Origin: Hyaloperonospora brassicae
Lineage: Eukaryota > Oomycota > Peronosporomycetes > Peronosporales > Peronosporaceae
Assembly: GCA_947650285.1 (NCBI GenBank)
Contig: CANTFL010001211.1
Location: 558,001-622,000 of the forward strand
Reading direction: 5' to 3'
DNA length: 64,000 bases
How positions within the stretch are numbered: the first letter of the stretch is position 1; each line of letters begins with the position of its first letter. A program made the position numbers and the translations under genes. The notes beneath the pieces were generated by a model, which made no database searches, was not told the origin of the DNA, and saw nothing but the letters and a program-made list of their open reading frames with translations. Below, in pieces: positions 34,894 through 45,528 of this stretch.

Positions 34894-36272
34894 TGGTGGT
34901 GTCAAGTACGTCCATTATTATGATAACTAACGACTGATAAGTGTGACAAGAAGTACGGCCCGGGTATCGGGTCGACAACTAAAGGGCTCCGTAGAGCCAG
35001 GGGCGACGGCAACGAGGTCAGAGACCCTCCTACCGAAGCCAACTACGAGTCAATCATGACCGCTGGCGCGACCAAGTAGACTGGGGACATGCGTACCGCC
35101 GGAGCGGCAGCACGTACAACGCGGGTATGCTGCCATATAAGGCAACAAACCCCTTTAGGACCGCTTGCGCGGCCCCCGACGTGGAGTGCGAACACCGAAG
35201 TGACTGCGTGGCGTGGAGAACGCCAACCCGCCATATATCTCTCCGAGGAGCTCAACCATCTGCGATGGTGGCCCCTTCAGCCGCTCGCGCGGCCCCTTGA
35301 CGTGGAGTGCGATCACCGAAGTGACTGCGTGGCGTGGAGAACGCCAACCCGCCGTCTATCTCTCCGAGGAGCTCAACCATCTGCGATGGTGGCCCCCTTC
35401 AGCCGCTTGCGCGGCCCCCGACGTGGAGTGCGATCACCGAAGTGACTGCGTGGCGTGGAGAACGCCAACCCGCCGTATATCTCTCCGAGGAGCTCAACCA
35501 TCTGCGATTGTGGCTCCCTACAGCCGCTCGCGCGGCCCCCGACGTGGAGTGCGATCACCGAAGTGACTGCGTGGCGTGGAGAACGCCAACCCGCCGTCTA
35601 TCTCTCCGAGGAGCTCAACCATCTGCGATGGTGGCCCCCTTCAGCCGCTTGCGCGGCCCCCGACGTGGAGTGCGATCACCGAAGTGACTGCGTGGCGTGG
35701 AGAACGCCAACCCGCCGTATATCTCTCCGAGGAGCTCAACCATCTGCGATTGTGGCTCCCTTCAGCCGCTTGCGCGGCCCCCGACGTGGAGTGCGATCAC
35801 CGAAGTGACTGCGTGGCGTGGAGAACGCCAACCCGCCGTATATCTCTCCGAGGAGCTCAACCATCTGCGATGGTGGCCCCCTTCAGCCGCTTGCGCGGCC
35901 CCCGACGTGGAGTGCGATCACCGAAGTGACTGCGTGGCGTGGAGAACGCCAACCCGCCGTATATCTCTCCGAGGAGCTCAACCATCTGCGATGGTGGCCC
36001 CTTCAGCCGCTCGCGCGGCCCCTTGACGTGGAGTGTGCGCTCGCCGCAGCGGCGACACGTGGCGCGGGGTACGCCTCCAGTCCGTAAAATACCCCTGCTA
36101 GGGCCGCTTGCGCGACCCGTCGGTCTCCTACGCCCACACCCGCAACTGCGAGTGCAGCGTGCCCGCGTCAGATCTTCGACCACGTCGGCTCCCCAAGGGG
36201 AGGATTCCCTCCGACGTGACTGCCCCGAAGGGAAAAAGACTGGCTTGAGCTGAACCGTGAAAATTTGGGAAT
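34894..36272. mobile_element. 1,379-bp insert with 17-bp target-site duplication carrying a minisatellite
   Basis: The insert is flanked by AGAAAGACCACGATGGG at 34,877-34,893 and 36,273-36,289. The uninterrupted units have this site once (AGAAAGAGCACGATGGG). A duplication of this length fits retroposition by a LINE machinery or a large non-autonomous element. No terminal inverted repeats and no coding domain are visible. The core is seven copies of a 121-bp repeat. Left end TGGTGGTGTCAAG, right end GAAAATTTGGGAAT; no poly(A). Confidence 0.65.
35180..36026. repeat. 121-bp minisatellite, seven copies
   Basis: Copies start at 35,180, 35,301, 35,422, 35,543, 35,664, 35,785 and 35,906, each beginning CGTGGAGTGCGA.CACCGAAG, with a few substitutions between copies. 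A GC-rich motif CCGCTTGCGCGGCCCC ends each copy. The motif also occurs before the first copy and, altered, at 36,102. Because 121 is not a multiple of three, the open frames across it are artefacts of repetition. Confidence 0.95.
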
Positions 36273-36568
36273 AGAAAGACCACGATGGGGTCAGTGTTGT
36301 TGTTCGTGATACACCTTCGTCGGTCCCTTTTCGGACCCAGATGCTGAAACGTCGCACCATGCCCCGAAATCTCAGACCATGTACTACTCGCATTGCTCTC
36401 GCCTGTCCCGGTCGTTTCGAATGACACATTCGGCGTCAACAGGCATGCGTTTCTTTCGCGAAGAATGCCATGTGCGACCAAGTATCGTCTCCTGGACAAT
36501 CCATGAAACTACTTTCGAGTCGGCCAGTCGAGGTCGAGGCCCGGTCCGACTGCGCGCCTGTTGCTTCG

Positions 36569-36585
36569 TCATTCTGCAACTTGCC
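36569..36585 (+). promoter_or_regulatory. Oomycete-type initiator/FPR element, unit 1
   Basis: TCATTCTGCAACTTGCC, matching the TCATTYYNCAW part of the oomycete core promoter. A+1 at 36,571 is 61 nt before the ATG at 36,632. Confidence 0.55.
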
Positions 36586-36631
36586 AAGACCCTCCCAGCC
36601 TTCACGCCACCTTCCTTTACACTACGCATCC

Positions 36632-36859
36632 ATGATGAAGCTCCTCATTTTCCTCACGCTCGCTGTTGTCGCAACGACGACGGCCTACGTACAAGCTGCA
36701 GAGGAACGTCCGAACGAGCTGCTGGATGGCGCCAAAATACTGGCTGATATCGTCACCGACAAGAAAAGCCAATATGTCGTAGATGGTGATCACGACCACG
36801 ACCACAGCCACGACCACATCTACCCTCATCGTGTGTTTCCCCACCCGAAACACTACTAG
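36632..36859 (+). CDS. Small secreted histidine-rich protein, unit 1 (75 aa)
   Basis: Begins with a signal-peptide-like segment (MMKLLIFLTLAVVATTTAYV, probable cleavage after VQA). The predicted mature protein is about 53 aa. It has an acidic AEERPNELLDGAKILADIV part containing an EER triplet, a short KKSQYVVDG linker, and a tail with HDHDHSHDH followed by further His residues (eight in the last 23). No cysteine, no RXLR motif and no membrane anchor are present in the mature part. This copy has Phe at residue 7 where the others have Cys. One exon; the start is supported by the initiator element 61 nt upstream. Secretion is predicted, function unknown. His/Asp repeats suggest binding of divalent metal, and an effector-like role is only a hypothesis. 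Confidence 0.6.
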   Translation: MMKLLIFLTLAVVATTTAYVQAAEERPNELLDGAKILADIVTDKKSQYVVDGDHDHDHSHDHIYPHRVFPHPKHY

Positions 36860-38588
36860 ATCGTCGGCCCAACCGTCCCCGCCCCCTTCTGCCAAGGTTC
36901 ATTTGACCGAGAGGTTTGCGACCGAGGTCACGTTGGACAGAGCTGACATGAGCGACAAGCTCTTATCCTGAACCTGTTCCACGAAGCAGCTTTCTCTGTT
37001 CAACAGTCCGAGCTAGAATCGTGTAGATACGTAAGATCTTGAGCGTATCCCGTGACACCAAAACGTAGCTTGCTTTCAAAATCCAGTCTTACTTCTCTAC
37101 CCATCCAATTCTCATACCCCTTCTGACGTCGGTACCCTTCTGATCTCTGCGCCTCCGTGCCGTAGTTGAACATGGTGAAACATTGGATGCTCAACTCGCA
37201 GACGTGCAATTGTTCGATACAACTTGTGTTTGTCTGATGTGTCGTCACTGTTCCATCGGTTGAGAACTTGCGGCTGCTAGGAACTTTCTGCTGCGGAAGG
37301 TGGTGGTACGTCGGCGTTTATTTGGTGGCAAATTGCGCAGGCTTGCCGGAGCCGGGACCCTTTCTTGGCATCAAGTCAAGGTCTCGGACAAGCGCCTCAT
37401 TATGGATGCTCGGAGGGTGATTGGCGCTGGTCTATAGGTCGCAGTCACTGACTTCGACGGCACTTCGAGGAAACCAAGCGGCACGGTACGTGTTCGAGAA
37501 GCATGATGGAGGACGAAACACGACAGTCTGTCGCACAACGTTGGATGGGAGTGAAGGCGAGATTGGTATACACATACATAAGTCAGTAGATACACACGGA
37601 CCGTAAGACACCGGATCGATTGGAGATGAGGGTGTTCACGGCAGAGGAAGCGATGCTGACCCGTTGACGCACGAGCAGGTGGTGATCACGCAACCACTCC
37701 CATCGATGACAGCGACGCACCAGCGTAAGCTAGTTATCGTCTATGCATGAGAAGCATTCGCGCGTGCCCTTATCGATCGTGTCTACAACTTCTCGCCGTA
37801 TGTCCAAGGCTTTGGATCATCGACGGTGGTACAACAGTGGCCACAGCATTCCTGACGGCGCCGATACAATGTGTATACCGGAGCCCCTTGTACCCCACGA
37901 CACAAGTGTGTTTGCTTCGAGCGTTTATCGCGGCTTCTACGGTGCGCCAAGTCTGTAGTGGTAATGAGGTTCTCTGTGAAGAGGTTGTGGGATCTGCGTC
38001 AATATCAACCGCAAAGCAGCACGGCAATACAGCGCGGCACAATAGCACGGCAAAACAGCGCGGCAAAACAGCACGGCAAAGCGGCACAGCATCAGGCTCT
38101 GCGTCCTCTACGGCCTGCTGTGCGTGATCGCTGCTACAGTATTCGCTGCGCAGCGGTTCGACGCACGTTTTTCTACGATTCACTTTCGTAAGCTACCAAT
38201 CTCAGTGGATGAGTCGCCTTCGCCGAGATGGACTAGCTGCTGTATGGTTTACCTAAGGACACCGGACGACGTACTGCTCAGTCACTACTTGCTGAGAAAG
38301 AGCACGATGGGGTCAGTGTTGTTGTTCGTGATACACCTTCGTCGGTCCCTTTTCGGACCCAGATGGTGAAACGTCGCACCATGCCCCGAAATCTCAGACC
38401 ATGTACTACTCGCATTGCTTCGCCTGTCCCGGTCGTTTCGAATGACACATTCGGCGTCAACAGGCATGCGTTTCTTTCGCGAAGAATGCCATGTGCGACC
38501 AAGTTCGTCTCCTGGACAATCCATGAAACTACTTTCGAGTCGGCCAGTCGAGGTCGAGGCCCGGTCCGACTGCGCGCCTGTTGCTTCG

Positions 38589-38605
38589 TCATTCTGCAAC
38601 TTGCC
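38589..38605 (+). promoter_or_regulatory. Oomycete-type initiator/FPR element, unit 2
   Basis: Same 17-bp element as in unit 1. Presumed A+1 at 38,591, 61 nt before the ATG. Confidence 0.55.
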
Positions 38606-38651
38606 AAGACCCTCCCAGCCTTCACGCCACCTTCCTTTACACTACGCATCC

Positions 38652-38879
38652 ATGATGAAGCTCCTCATTTGCCTCACGCTCGCTGTTGTCGCAACGACGA
38701 CGGCCTACGTACAAGCTGCAGAGGAACGTCCGAACGAGCTGCTGGATGGCGCCAAAATACTGGCTGATATCGTCACCGACAAGAAAAGCCAATATGTCGT
38801 AGATGGTGATCACGACCACGACCACAGCCACGACCACATCTACCCTCATCGTGTGTTTCCCCACCCGAAACACTACTAG
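38652..38879 (+). CDS. Small secreted histidine-rich protein, unit 2 (75 aa)
   Basis: Same design as the unit 1 protein, with Cys at residue 7 of the signal peptide and ILADIV in the acidic part. Tail HDHDHSHDHIYPHRVFPHP. The frame is intact. A longer in-frame extension to an upstream ATG at 38,415 exists, but it would cross the initiator element and lacks signal-peptide character, so the shorter start is chosen. Confidence 0.6.
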   Translation: MMKLLICLTLAVVATTTAYVQAAEERPNELLDGAKILADIVTDKKSQYVVDGDHDHDHSHDHIYPHRVFPHPKHY

Positions 38880-40596
38880 ATCGTCGGCCCAACCGTCCCC
38901 GCCCCCTTCTGCCAAGGTTCATTTGACCGAGAGGTTTGCGACCGAGGTCACGTTGGACAGAGCTGACATGAGCGACAAGCTCTTATCCTGAACCTGTTCC
39001 ACGAAGCAGCTTTCTCTGTTCAACAGTCCGAGCTAGAATCGTGTAGATACGTAAGATCTTGAGCGTATCCCGTGACACCAAAACGTAGCTTGCTTTCAAA
39101 ATCCAGTCTTACTTCTCTACCCATCCAATTCTCATACCCCTTCTGACGTCGGTACCCTTCTGATCTCTGCGCCTCCGTGCCGTAGTTGAACATGGTGAAA
39201 CATTGGATGCTCAACTCGCAGACGTGCAATTGTTCGATACAACTTGTGTTTGTCTGATGTGTCGTCACTGTTCCATCGGTTGAGAACTTGCGGCTGCTAG
39301 GAACTTTCTGCTGCGGAAGGTGGTGGTACGTCGGCGTTTATGTGGTGGCAAATTGCGCAGGCTTGCCGGAGCCGGGACCCTTTCTTGGCATCAAGTCAAG
39401 GTCTCGGACAAGCGCCTCATTATGGATGCTCGGAGGGTGATTGGCGCTGGTCTATAGGTCGCAGTCACTGACTTCGACGGCACTTCGAGGAAACCAAGCG
39501 GCACGGTACGTGTTCGAGAAGCATGATGGAGGACGAAACACGACAGTCTGTCGCACGACGTTGGATGGGAGTGAAGGCGAGATTGGTATACACATACATA
39601 AGTAAGTAGATACACACGGACCGTAAGACACCGGATCGATTGGAGATGAGGGTGTTTACGGCAGAGGAAGCGATGCTGACCCGTTGACGCACGAGCAGGT
39701 GGTGATCACGCGACCACTCCCATCGGTGACAGCGACGCACCAGCGTACGCTAGTTATCGTCTATGCATGAGAAGCATTCGCGCGTGCCCTTATCGATCGT
39801 GTCTACAACTTCTCGCCGTATGTCCAAGGCTTTGGATCATCGACGGTGGTACAACAGTGGCCACAGCATTCCTGACGGCGCCGATACAATGTGTATACCG
39901 GAGCCCCTTGTACCCCACGACACGAGTGTGTTTGCTTCGAGCGTTTATCGCGGCTTTTACGGTGCGCCAAGTCTGTAGTGGTAATGAGGTTCTCTGTGAA
40001 GAGGTTGTGGGATCTGCGTCAATATCAACCGCAAAGCAGCACGGCAATACAGCGGCGGCAAAACAGCGCGGCAGAACAGCACGGCAAAGCGGCACAGCAT
40101 CAGGCTCTGCGTCCTCTACGGCCTGCTGTGCGTGATCGCTGCTACAGTATTCGCTGCGCAGCGGTTCGACGCACGTTTTTCTACGATTCACTTTCGTAAG
40201 CTACCAATCTCAGTGGATGAGTCGCCTTCGCCGAGATGGACTAGCTGCTGTATGGTTTACCTAAGGACACCGGACGACGTACTGCTCAGTCACTACTTGC
40301 TGAGAAAGAGCACGATGGGGTCAGTGTTGTTGTTCGTGATACACCTTCGTCGGTCCCTTTTCGGACCCAGATGGTGAAACGTCGCACCATGCCCCGAAAT
40401 CTCAGACCATGTACTACTCGCATTGCTTCGCCTGTCCCGGTCGTTTCGAATGACACATTCGGCGTCAACAGGCATGCGTTTCTTTCGCGAAGAATGCCAT
40501 GTGCGACCAAGTTCGTCTCCTGGACAATCCATGAAACTACTTTCGAGTCGGCCAGTCGAGGTCGAGGCCCGGTCCGACTGCGCGCCTGTTGCTTCG

Positions 40597-40613
40597 TCAT
40601 TCTGCAACTTGCC
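40597..40613 (+). promoter_or_regulatory. Oomycete-type initiator/FPR element, unit 3
   Basis: Identical 17-bp element. A+1 at 40,599, 61 nt before the ATG. Confidence 0.55.
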
Positions 40614-40659
40614 AAGACCCTCCCAGCCTTCACGCCACCTTCCTTTACACTACGCATCC

Positions 40660-40887
40660 ATGATGAAGCTCCTCATTTGCCTCACGCTCGCTGTTGTCGC
40701 AACGACGACGGCCTACGTACAAGCTGCAGAGGAACGTCCGAACGAGCTGCTGGATGGCGCCAAAATACTGTCTGATATCGTCACCGACAAGAAAAGCCAA
40801 TATGTCGTAGATGGTGATCACGACCACGACCACAGCCACGACCACATCTACCCTCATCGTGTGTTTCCCCACCCGAAACACTACTAG
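40660..40887 (+). CDS. Small secreted histidine-rich protein, unit 3 (75 aa)
   Basis: Same protein as in unit 2 except ILSDIV for ILADIV (Ala to Ser). Frame, signal-peptide-like start and His-rich tail are intact. Confidence 0.6.
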   Translation: MMKLLICLTLAVVATTTAYVQAAEERPNELLDGAKILSDIVTDKKSQYVVDGDHDHDHSHDHIYPHRVFPHPKHY

Positions 40888-42604
40888 ATCGTCGGCCCAA
40901 CCGTCCCCGCCCCCTTCTGCCAAGGTTCATTTGACCGAGAGGTTTGCGACCGAGGTCACGTTGGACAGAGCTGACATGAGCGACAAGCTCTTATCCTGAA
41001 CCTGTTCCACGAAGCAGCTTTCTCTGTTCAACAGTCCGAGCTAGAAGCGTGTAGATACGTAAGATCTTGAGCGTATCCCGTGACACCAAAACGTAGCTTG
41101 CTTTCAAAATCCAGTCTTACTTCTCTACCCATCCAATTCTCATACCCCTTCTGACGTCGGTACCCTTCTGATCTCTGCGCCTCCGTGCCGTAGTTGAACA
41201 TGGTGAAACATTGGATGCTCAACTCGCAGACGTGCAATTGTTCGATACAACTTGTGTTTGTCTGATGTGTCGTCACTGTTCCATCGGTTGAGAACTTGCG
41301 GCTGCTAGGAACTTTCTGCTGCGGAAGGTGGTGGTACGTCGGCGTTTATGTGGTGGCAAATTGCGCAGGCTTGCCGGAGCCGGGACCCTTTCTTGGCATC
41401 AAGTCAAGGTCTCGGACAAGCGCCTCATTATGGATGCTCGGAGGGTGATTGGCGCTGGTCTATAGGTCGCAGTCACTGACTTCGACGGCACTTCGAGGAA
41501 ACCAAGCGGCACGGTACGTGTTCGAGAAGCATGATGGAGGACGAAACACGACAGTCTGTCGCACAACGTTGGATGGGAGTGAAGGCGAGATTGGTATACA
41601 CATACATAAGTAAGTAGATACACACGGACCGTAAGACACCGGATCGATTGGAGATGAGGGTGTTTACGGCAGAGGAAGCGATGCTGACCCGTTGACGCAC
41701 GAGCAGGTGGTGATCACGCGACCACTCCCATCGGTGACAGCGACGCACCAGCGTACGCTAGTTATCGTCTATGCATGAGAAGCATTCGCGCGTGCCCTTA
41801 TCGATCGTGTCTACAACTTCTCGCCGTATGTCCAAGGGTTTGGATCATCGACGGTGGTACAACAGTGGCCACAGCATTCCTGACGGCGCCGATACAATGT
41901 GTATACCGGAGCCCCTTGTACCCCACGACACGAGTGTGTTTGCTTCGAGCGTTTATCGCGGCTTTTACGGTGCGCCAAGTCTGTAGTGGTAATGAGGTTC
42001 TCTGTGAAGAGGTTGTGGGATCTGCGTCAATATCAACCGCAAAGCAGCACGGCAATACAGCGGCGGCAAAACAGCGCGGCAAAACAGCACGGCAAAGCGG
42101 CACAGCATCAGGCTCTGCGTCCTCTACGGCCTGCTGTGCGTGATCGCTGCTACAGTATTCGCTGCGCAGCGGTTCGACGCACGTTTTTCTACGATTCACT
42201 TTCGTAAGCTACCAATCTCAGTGGATGAGTCGCCTTCGCCGAGATGGACTAGCTGCTGTATGGTTTACCTAAGGACACCGGACGACGTACTGCTCAGTCA
42301 CTACTTGCTGAGAAAGAGCACGATGGGGTCAGTGTTGTTGTTCGTGATACACCTTCGTCGGTCCCTTTTCGGACCCAGATGGTGAAACGTCGCACCATGC
42401 CCCGAAATCTCAGACCATGTACTACTCGCATTGCTTCGCCTGTCCCGGTCGTTTCGAATGACACATTCGGCGTCAACAGGCATGCGTTTCTTTCGCGAAG
42501 AATGCCATGTGCGACCAAGTTCGTCTCCTGGACAATCCATGAAACTACTTTCGAGTCGGCCAGTCGAGGTCGAGGCCCGGTCCGACTGCGCGCCTGTTGC
42601 TTCG

Positions 42605-42621
42605 TCATTCTGCAACTTGCC
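42605..42621 (+). promoter_or_regulatory. Oomycete-type initiator/FPR element, unit 4
   Basis: Identical 17-bp element. A+1 at 42,607, 61 nt before the ATG. Confidence 0.55.
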
Positions 42622-42667
42622 AAGACCCTCCCAGCCTTCACGCCACCTTCCTTTACACTACGCATCC

Positions 42668-42895
42668 ATGATGAAGCTCCTGATTTGCCTCACGCTCGCT
42701 GTTGTCGCAACGACGACGGCCTACGTACAAGCTGCAGAGGAACGTCCGAACGAGCTGCTGGATGGCGCCAAAATACTGTCTGATATCGTCACCGACAAGA
42801 AAAGCCAATATGTCGTAGATGGTGATCACGACCACGACCACAGCCACGACCACATCTACCCTCATCGTGTGTTTGCCCACCCGAAACACTACTAG
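42668..42895 (+). CDS. Small secreted histidine-rich protein, unit 4 (75 aa)
   Basis: Shares ILSDIV with unit 3 and has VFAHP for VFPHP near the C-terminus, the residue also seen in the inverted copy at 18,183. One synonymous change is visible in the signal peptide (CTC to CTG). Frame intact. Confidence 0.6.
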   Translation: MMKLLICLTLAVVATTTAYVQAAEERPNELLDGAKILSDIVTDKKSQYVVDGDHDHDHSHDHIYPHRVFAHPKHY

Positions 42896-43184
42896 ATCGT
42901 CGGCCCAACCGTCCCCGCCCCCTTCTGCCAAGGTTCATTTGACCGAGAGGTTTGCGACCGAGGTCACGTTGGACAGAGCTGACATGAGCGACAAGCTCTT
43001 ATCCTGAACCTGTTCCACGAAGCAGCTTTCTCTGTTCAACAGTCCGAGCTAGAAGCGTGTAGATACGTAAGATCTTGAGCGTATCCCGTGACATCAAAAC
43101 GTAGCTTGCTTTCAAAATCCAGTCTTACTTCTCTACCCATCCAATTCTCATACCCCTTCTGACGTCGGTACCCTTCTGACTTTT

Positions 43185-45528
43185 GCGCCTCCACTTCCCA
43201 ATTTGCGCTTTTATACTCATATTACACCTATGGCACGTGGAAGTGTGCCACCACCGATGCGACCGGCCGACGGCAGCGAGATACACAGCGCTGCTTCACA
43301 GCTCACGGGGCGGTGTAGCACTCCCGTGCTGCGCGATAACTTTCAATATATATCCTCGAAGATCGAGGGATGTATGACGGTAAAGGCGGCAGTACGCCTA
43401 TGTGCTCTGGAGTTGTGGAGGAAGGCCATGACACGGTCGACCCGGGCGTCGTACTTAAGGCGACAGGTCGTCGACACTCTTACGCTGATGCTGTCAGTGG
43501 GGTCGACGACGTTCGCCGACCTAATTTTGACAATATTCGTCGACTTGATAATGCCGGTATTCGCCGACCGAACTCGGACGAATTCCGCCGACTGGTTTCC
43601 GGCGAAAATTGCCGACCGGACCTTAACGACGTCCACTGACCTGACCCTGCCGACTTTCATCAAGCTAATTCGGACAATGTAGCGCGCCCCTTCTTCGCCG
43701 ATGGTGTTGGTGGGACCGATGCCCCCAGGATCGCAGGGCGGTCCTACTCCGCGCGGCCACCAGGGCGTGGGTCGCGAAGCCGGACGATGATCTGCGTCCA
43801 ATGGTTCCGCTTGAGGAGGAGGCTCTTGCGGTATTTATAATAGGGAGCATCGTAATGTCTTCGCCGCCTGGGTTTCTGGTCTGCACGCACCCGCGAGCTA
43901 CAAGAATAGTGATGCTTAATTTTTTTCGAAGCGTGCCTCGAAGGCAAATTTGTTGCGATTGTTCCTCCTTATGTGCGTATGCCTCAATACATCGCGGCGA
44001 AGACGTTGCTTTTACAACTCTTGGAACGACGTGAGGGGGAGATGTAGCCCGATGTCATGAGTCGGGAACTGGTCAAGGGTGCCAAGCGGACCAATTACGA
44101 CGCCGACACGAGGCGCCTGACTTTCATTATGCCGGATCAAGCAGCTGCTGCAAGCTGGCACGGCAAGACAATTCGACTTCGCGGAAAGCGTCTTCAGATG
44201 CTGTGTCCAGCTACACTGGAGCGCGACGACAAAACTACTCCATTGCTACCTGCTACGTCGCTTAGCAGACACCAATTGCACTATCAAGTACCGGTTCTGC
44301 TCAATGGCGTCGCGTCAAGCATTATTCAAGCGATTCTGGCGTCCGGTGTGCCCTGTGCGGTGACATCCGTAACTCGTTGGTGCTCACACGGGTCGGATGT
44401 GTATTGTTCAAATTTTATGTGGCGACTTTCGACACGGTATCATGTCCCGAACAACTCAAGCTAGTTACGCACATCGCTACTTCAAACGCAGAGATCTTCC
44501 TCCACCATTTTAGGCACTTCCAACGCGCTACCTTTTTCACCTGCTACTCGCTTGATCACTCGAGCTCCAAGTGTGTCGGGCACAAAGGTGTTTTTTACGT
44601 TCAGCATCACCGAGAGTTCACCGGTGTTCCAATTGCTCCGCCTCACGCTAGTGGGTTGACTCTTAACCATGTGGACGTTGCCGGTCGCATGCAGCATGTA
44701 TCGGGACTGGCGGACGCTCTGGCGGCGACCACGGCGAAACTGAAAGCGGATGGCGACAAGGCTCCCCTGTCGAGTACAGTCTCGCAGGCACCTCCCCGTG
44801 CTGCTCACTCGGGCGATACTTCCGCACTCCGGTCGAGGTAGTCCAGGCCCCTCTTGGCGGCGCTACTTGGGTCAGTGGTATGACGACGACCGAGTGGTTT
44901 GGCCCTGGTGCGAACAAGAAAAAGCGGGATGTGCGTCCCCTGGTGGCGCCGTCCACTCCAGCGGCGGGACCTCCGGTAACACCAACCACGCATTCGCAGT
45001 CCACCACGATTGACGGTTTACGATAGTCGCCTCTCCAGACGCCGATGGCTACTTCCCAAAAAAACTGCGACCACGGTCTCAGCAAACAAGAATCAACCTA
45101 AGCCGGCTAAGGCCACGGTTCGGCCCAATGGCATCTCGAAAATTGCCCAATCGGCGCCAACGCCTTCTGCCCCCATCAAGGCGGTCACTCAGGGGACAAA
45201 GAAGATTCGAGAAGTGCACAAATTACTGAGCGGCGATACTGCAGTTCCTGCCGCGAATCCACCTCCTGCCCCGGGTACCGGCTCGTCTCCTTTTACGAAT
45301 TCATTGAAGGAGACGGCGATTGAATTCGCTCGATTACAAGTAGCGGCCGCACTAAAAGAGGCCGATAAACTTACTTTCGCAGCCGCAAAGCAGCGCGAGG
45401 CTGACACAAAAATGTCATGCTACTTCGAGGCTCATGCTTAGGCACACATAAACGATATTGCTACTAACCTCCAATGTTCTGGGGGTCCTGCCTCACTCGA
45501 CGACGACGGTGGAGATTTGCGGCGGTCG
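43185..45528 (+). mobile_element. LINE copy 3, 5' (ORF1-like) segment
   Basis: Aligns by eye with copy 1 from about 19,960 to 21,908, with divergence at the far 5' end. It includes LTFIMPDQAAAASWHGKT (44,057 on) and a 143-codon frame at 45,010-45,441 with HKLLSGDTAVPAANPPPAPG. Homology to copy 1 stops abruptly at 45,528, where an inverted RT segment is joined. Confidence 0.75.

Larger units (their letters stand above)
33723..37140 (+). repeat. Unit 1 of the array (interrupted)
   Basis: Carries a 1.38-kb insert (34,894-36,272) flanked by a 17-bp duplication. Without insert and one duplication copy it is about 2,022 bp, like unit 2. Confidence 0.85.
37141..39160 (+). repeat. Unit 2 of the array (2,020 bp)
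   Basis: Uninterrupted unit. Order: non-coding front half, minisatellite (about 38,020), region with CTACCAATCTCAGTGGATGAG (38,191), then promoter and gene in the last 600 bp. Confidence 0.9.
39161..41168 (+). repeat. Unit 3 of the array (2,008 bp)
   Basis: Differs from unit 2 mainly by the 12-bp shorter minisatellite and scattered substitutions, for example CGTACGCTAG for CGTAAGCTAG near 39,746. Confidence 0.9.
33723..43176 (+). repeat. Tandem array of four 2.0-kb units, each with a His-rich gene
   Basis: Units start at 33,723, 37,141, 39,161 and 41,169, with lengths 3,418 (about 2,020 without an insert), 2,020, 2,008 and 2,008 bp. By eye they differ at only a few dozen positions. The 12-bp length step matches one lost minisatellite repeat in units 3 and 4. 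The array starts exactly at the LINE copy 1 end and stops where LINE copy 3 starts. Two diverged copies lie in opposite orientation at 15.4-16.3 and 17.9-19.55 kb. Confidence 0.95.
41169..43176 (+). repeat. Unit 4 of the array (2,008 bp)
   Basis: Closest to unit 3 (same short minisatellite and same ILSDIV variant), suggesting a recent unit 3/4 duplication. The homology ends at about 43,176 at the point where the next unit would start. Confidence 0.9.

Noticed and set aside
35213..36026. Series of overlapping 117-codon open frames starting MENANPP in the 121-bp repeat
   Set aside because: They repeat every 121 bp in rotating frames because the period is not a multiple of three and the unit lacks stops. 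No protein is implied.
36617..36895. 92-codon antisense frame over the His-rich gene with a Val-rich hydrophobic run (also 38,637-38,915; 40,645-40,923; 42,653-42,931)
   Set aside because: It is the complement of the HDH repeat (GTG/GTC codons) and of the signal peptide. The sense strand has the promoter element and signal-peptide start, so the antisense frame is a shadow.
37743..38183. Frames of 71-137 codons on both strands through the minisatellite part of each unit
   Set aside because: Several overlapping frames of similar length on both strands in a low-complexity tract, with no start context, motif or promoter. Not distinguishable from chance.
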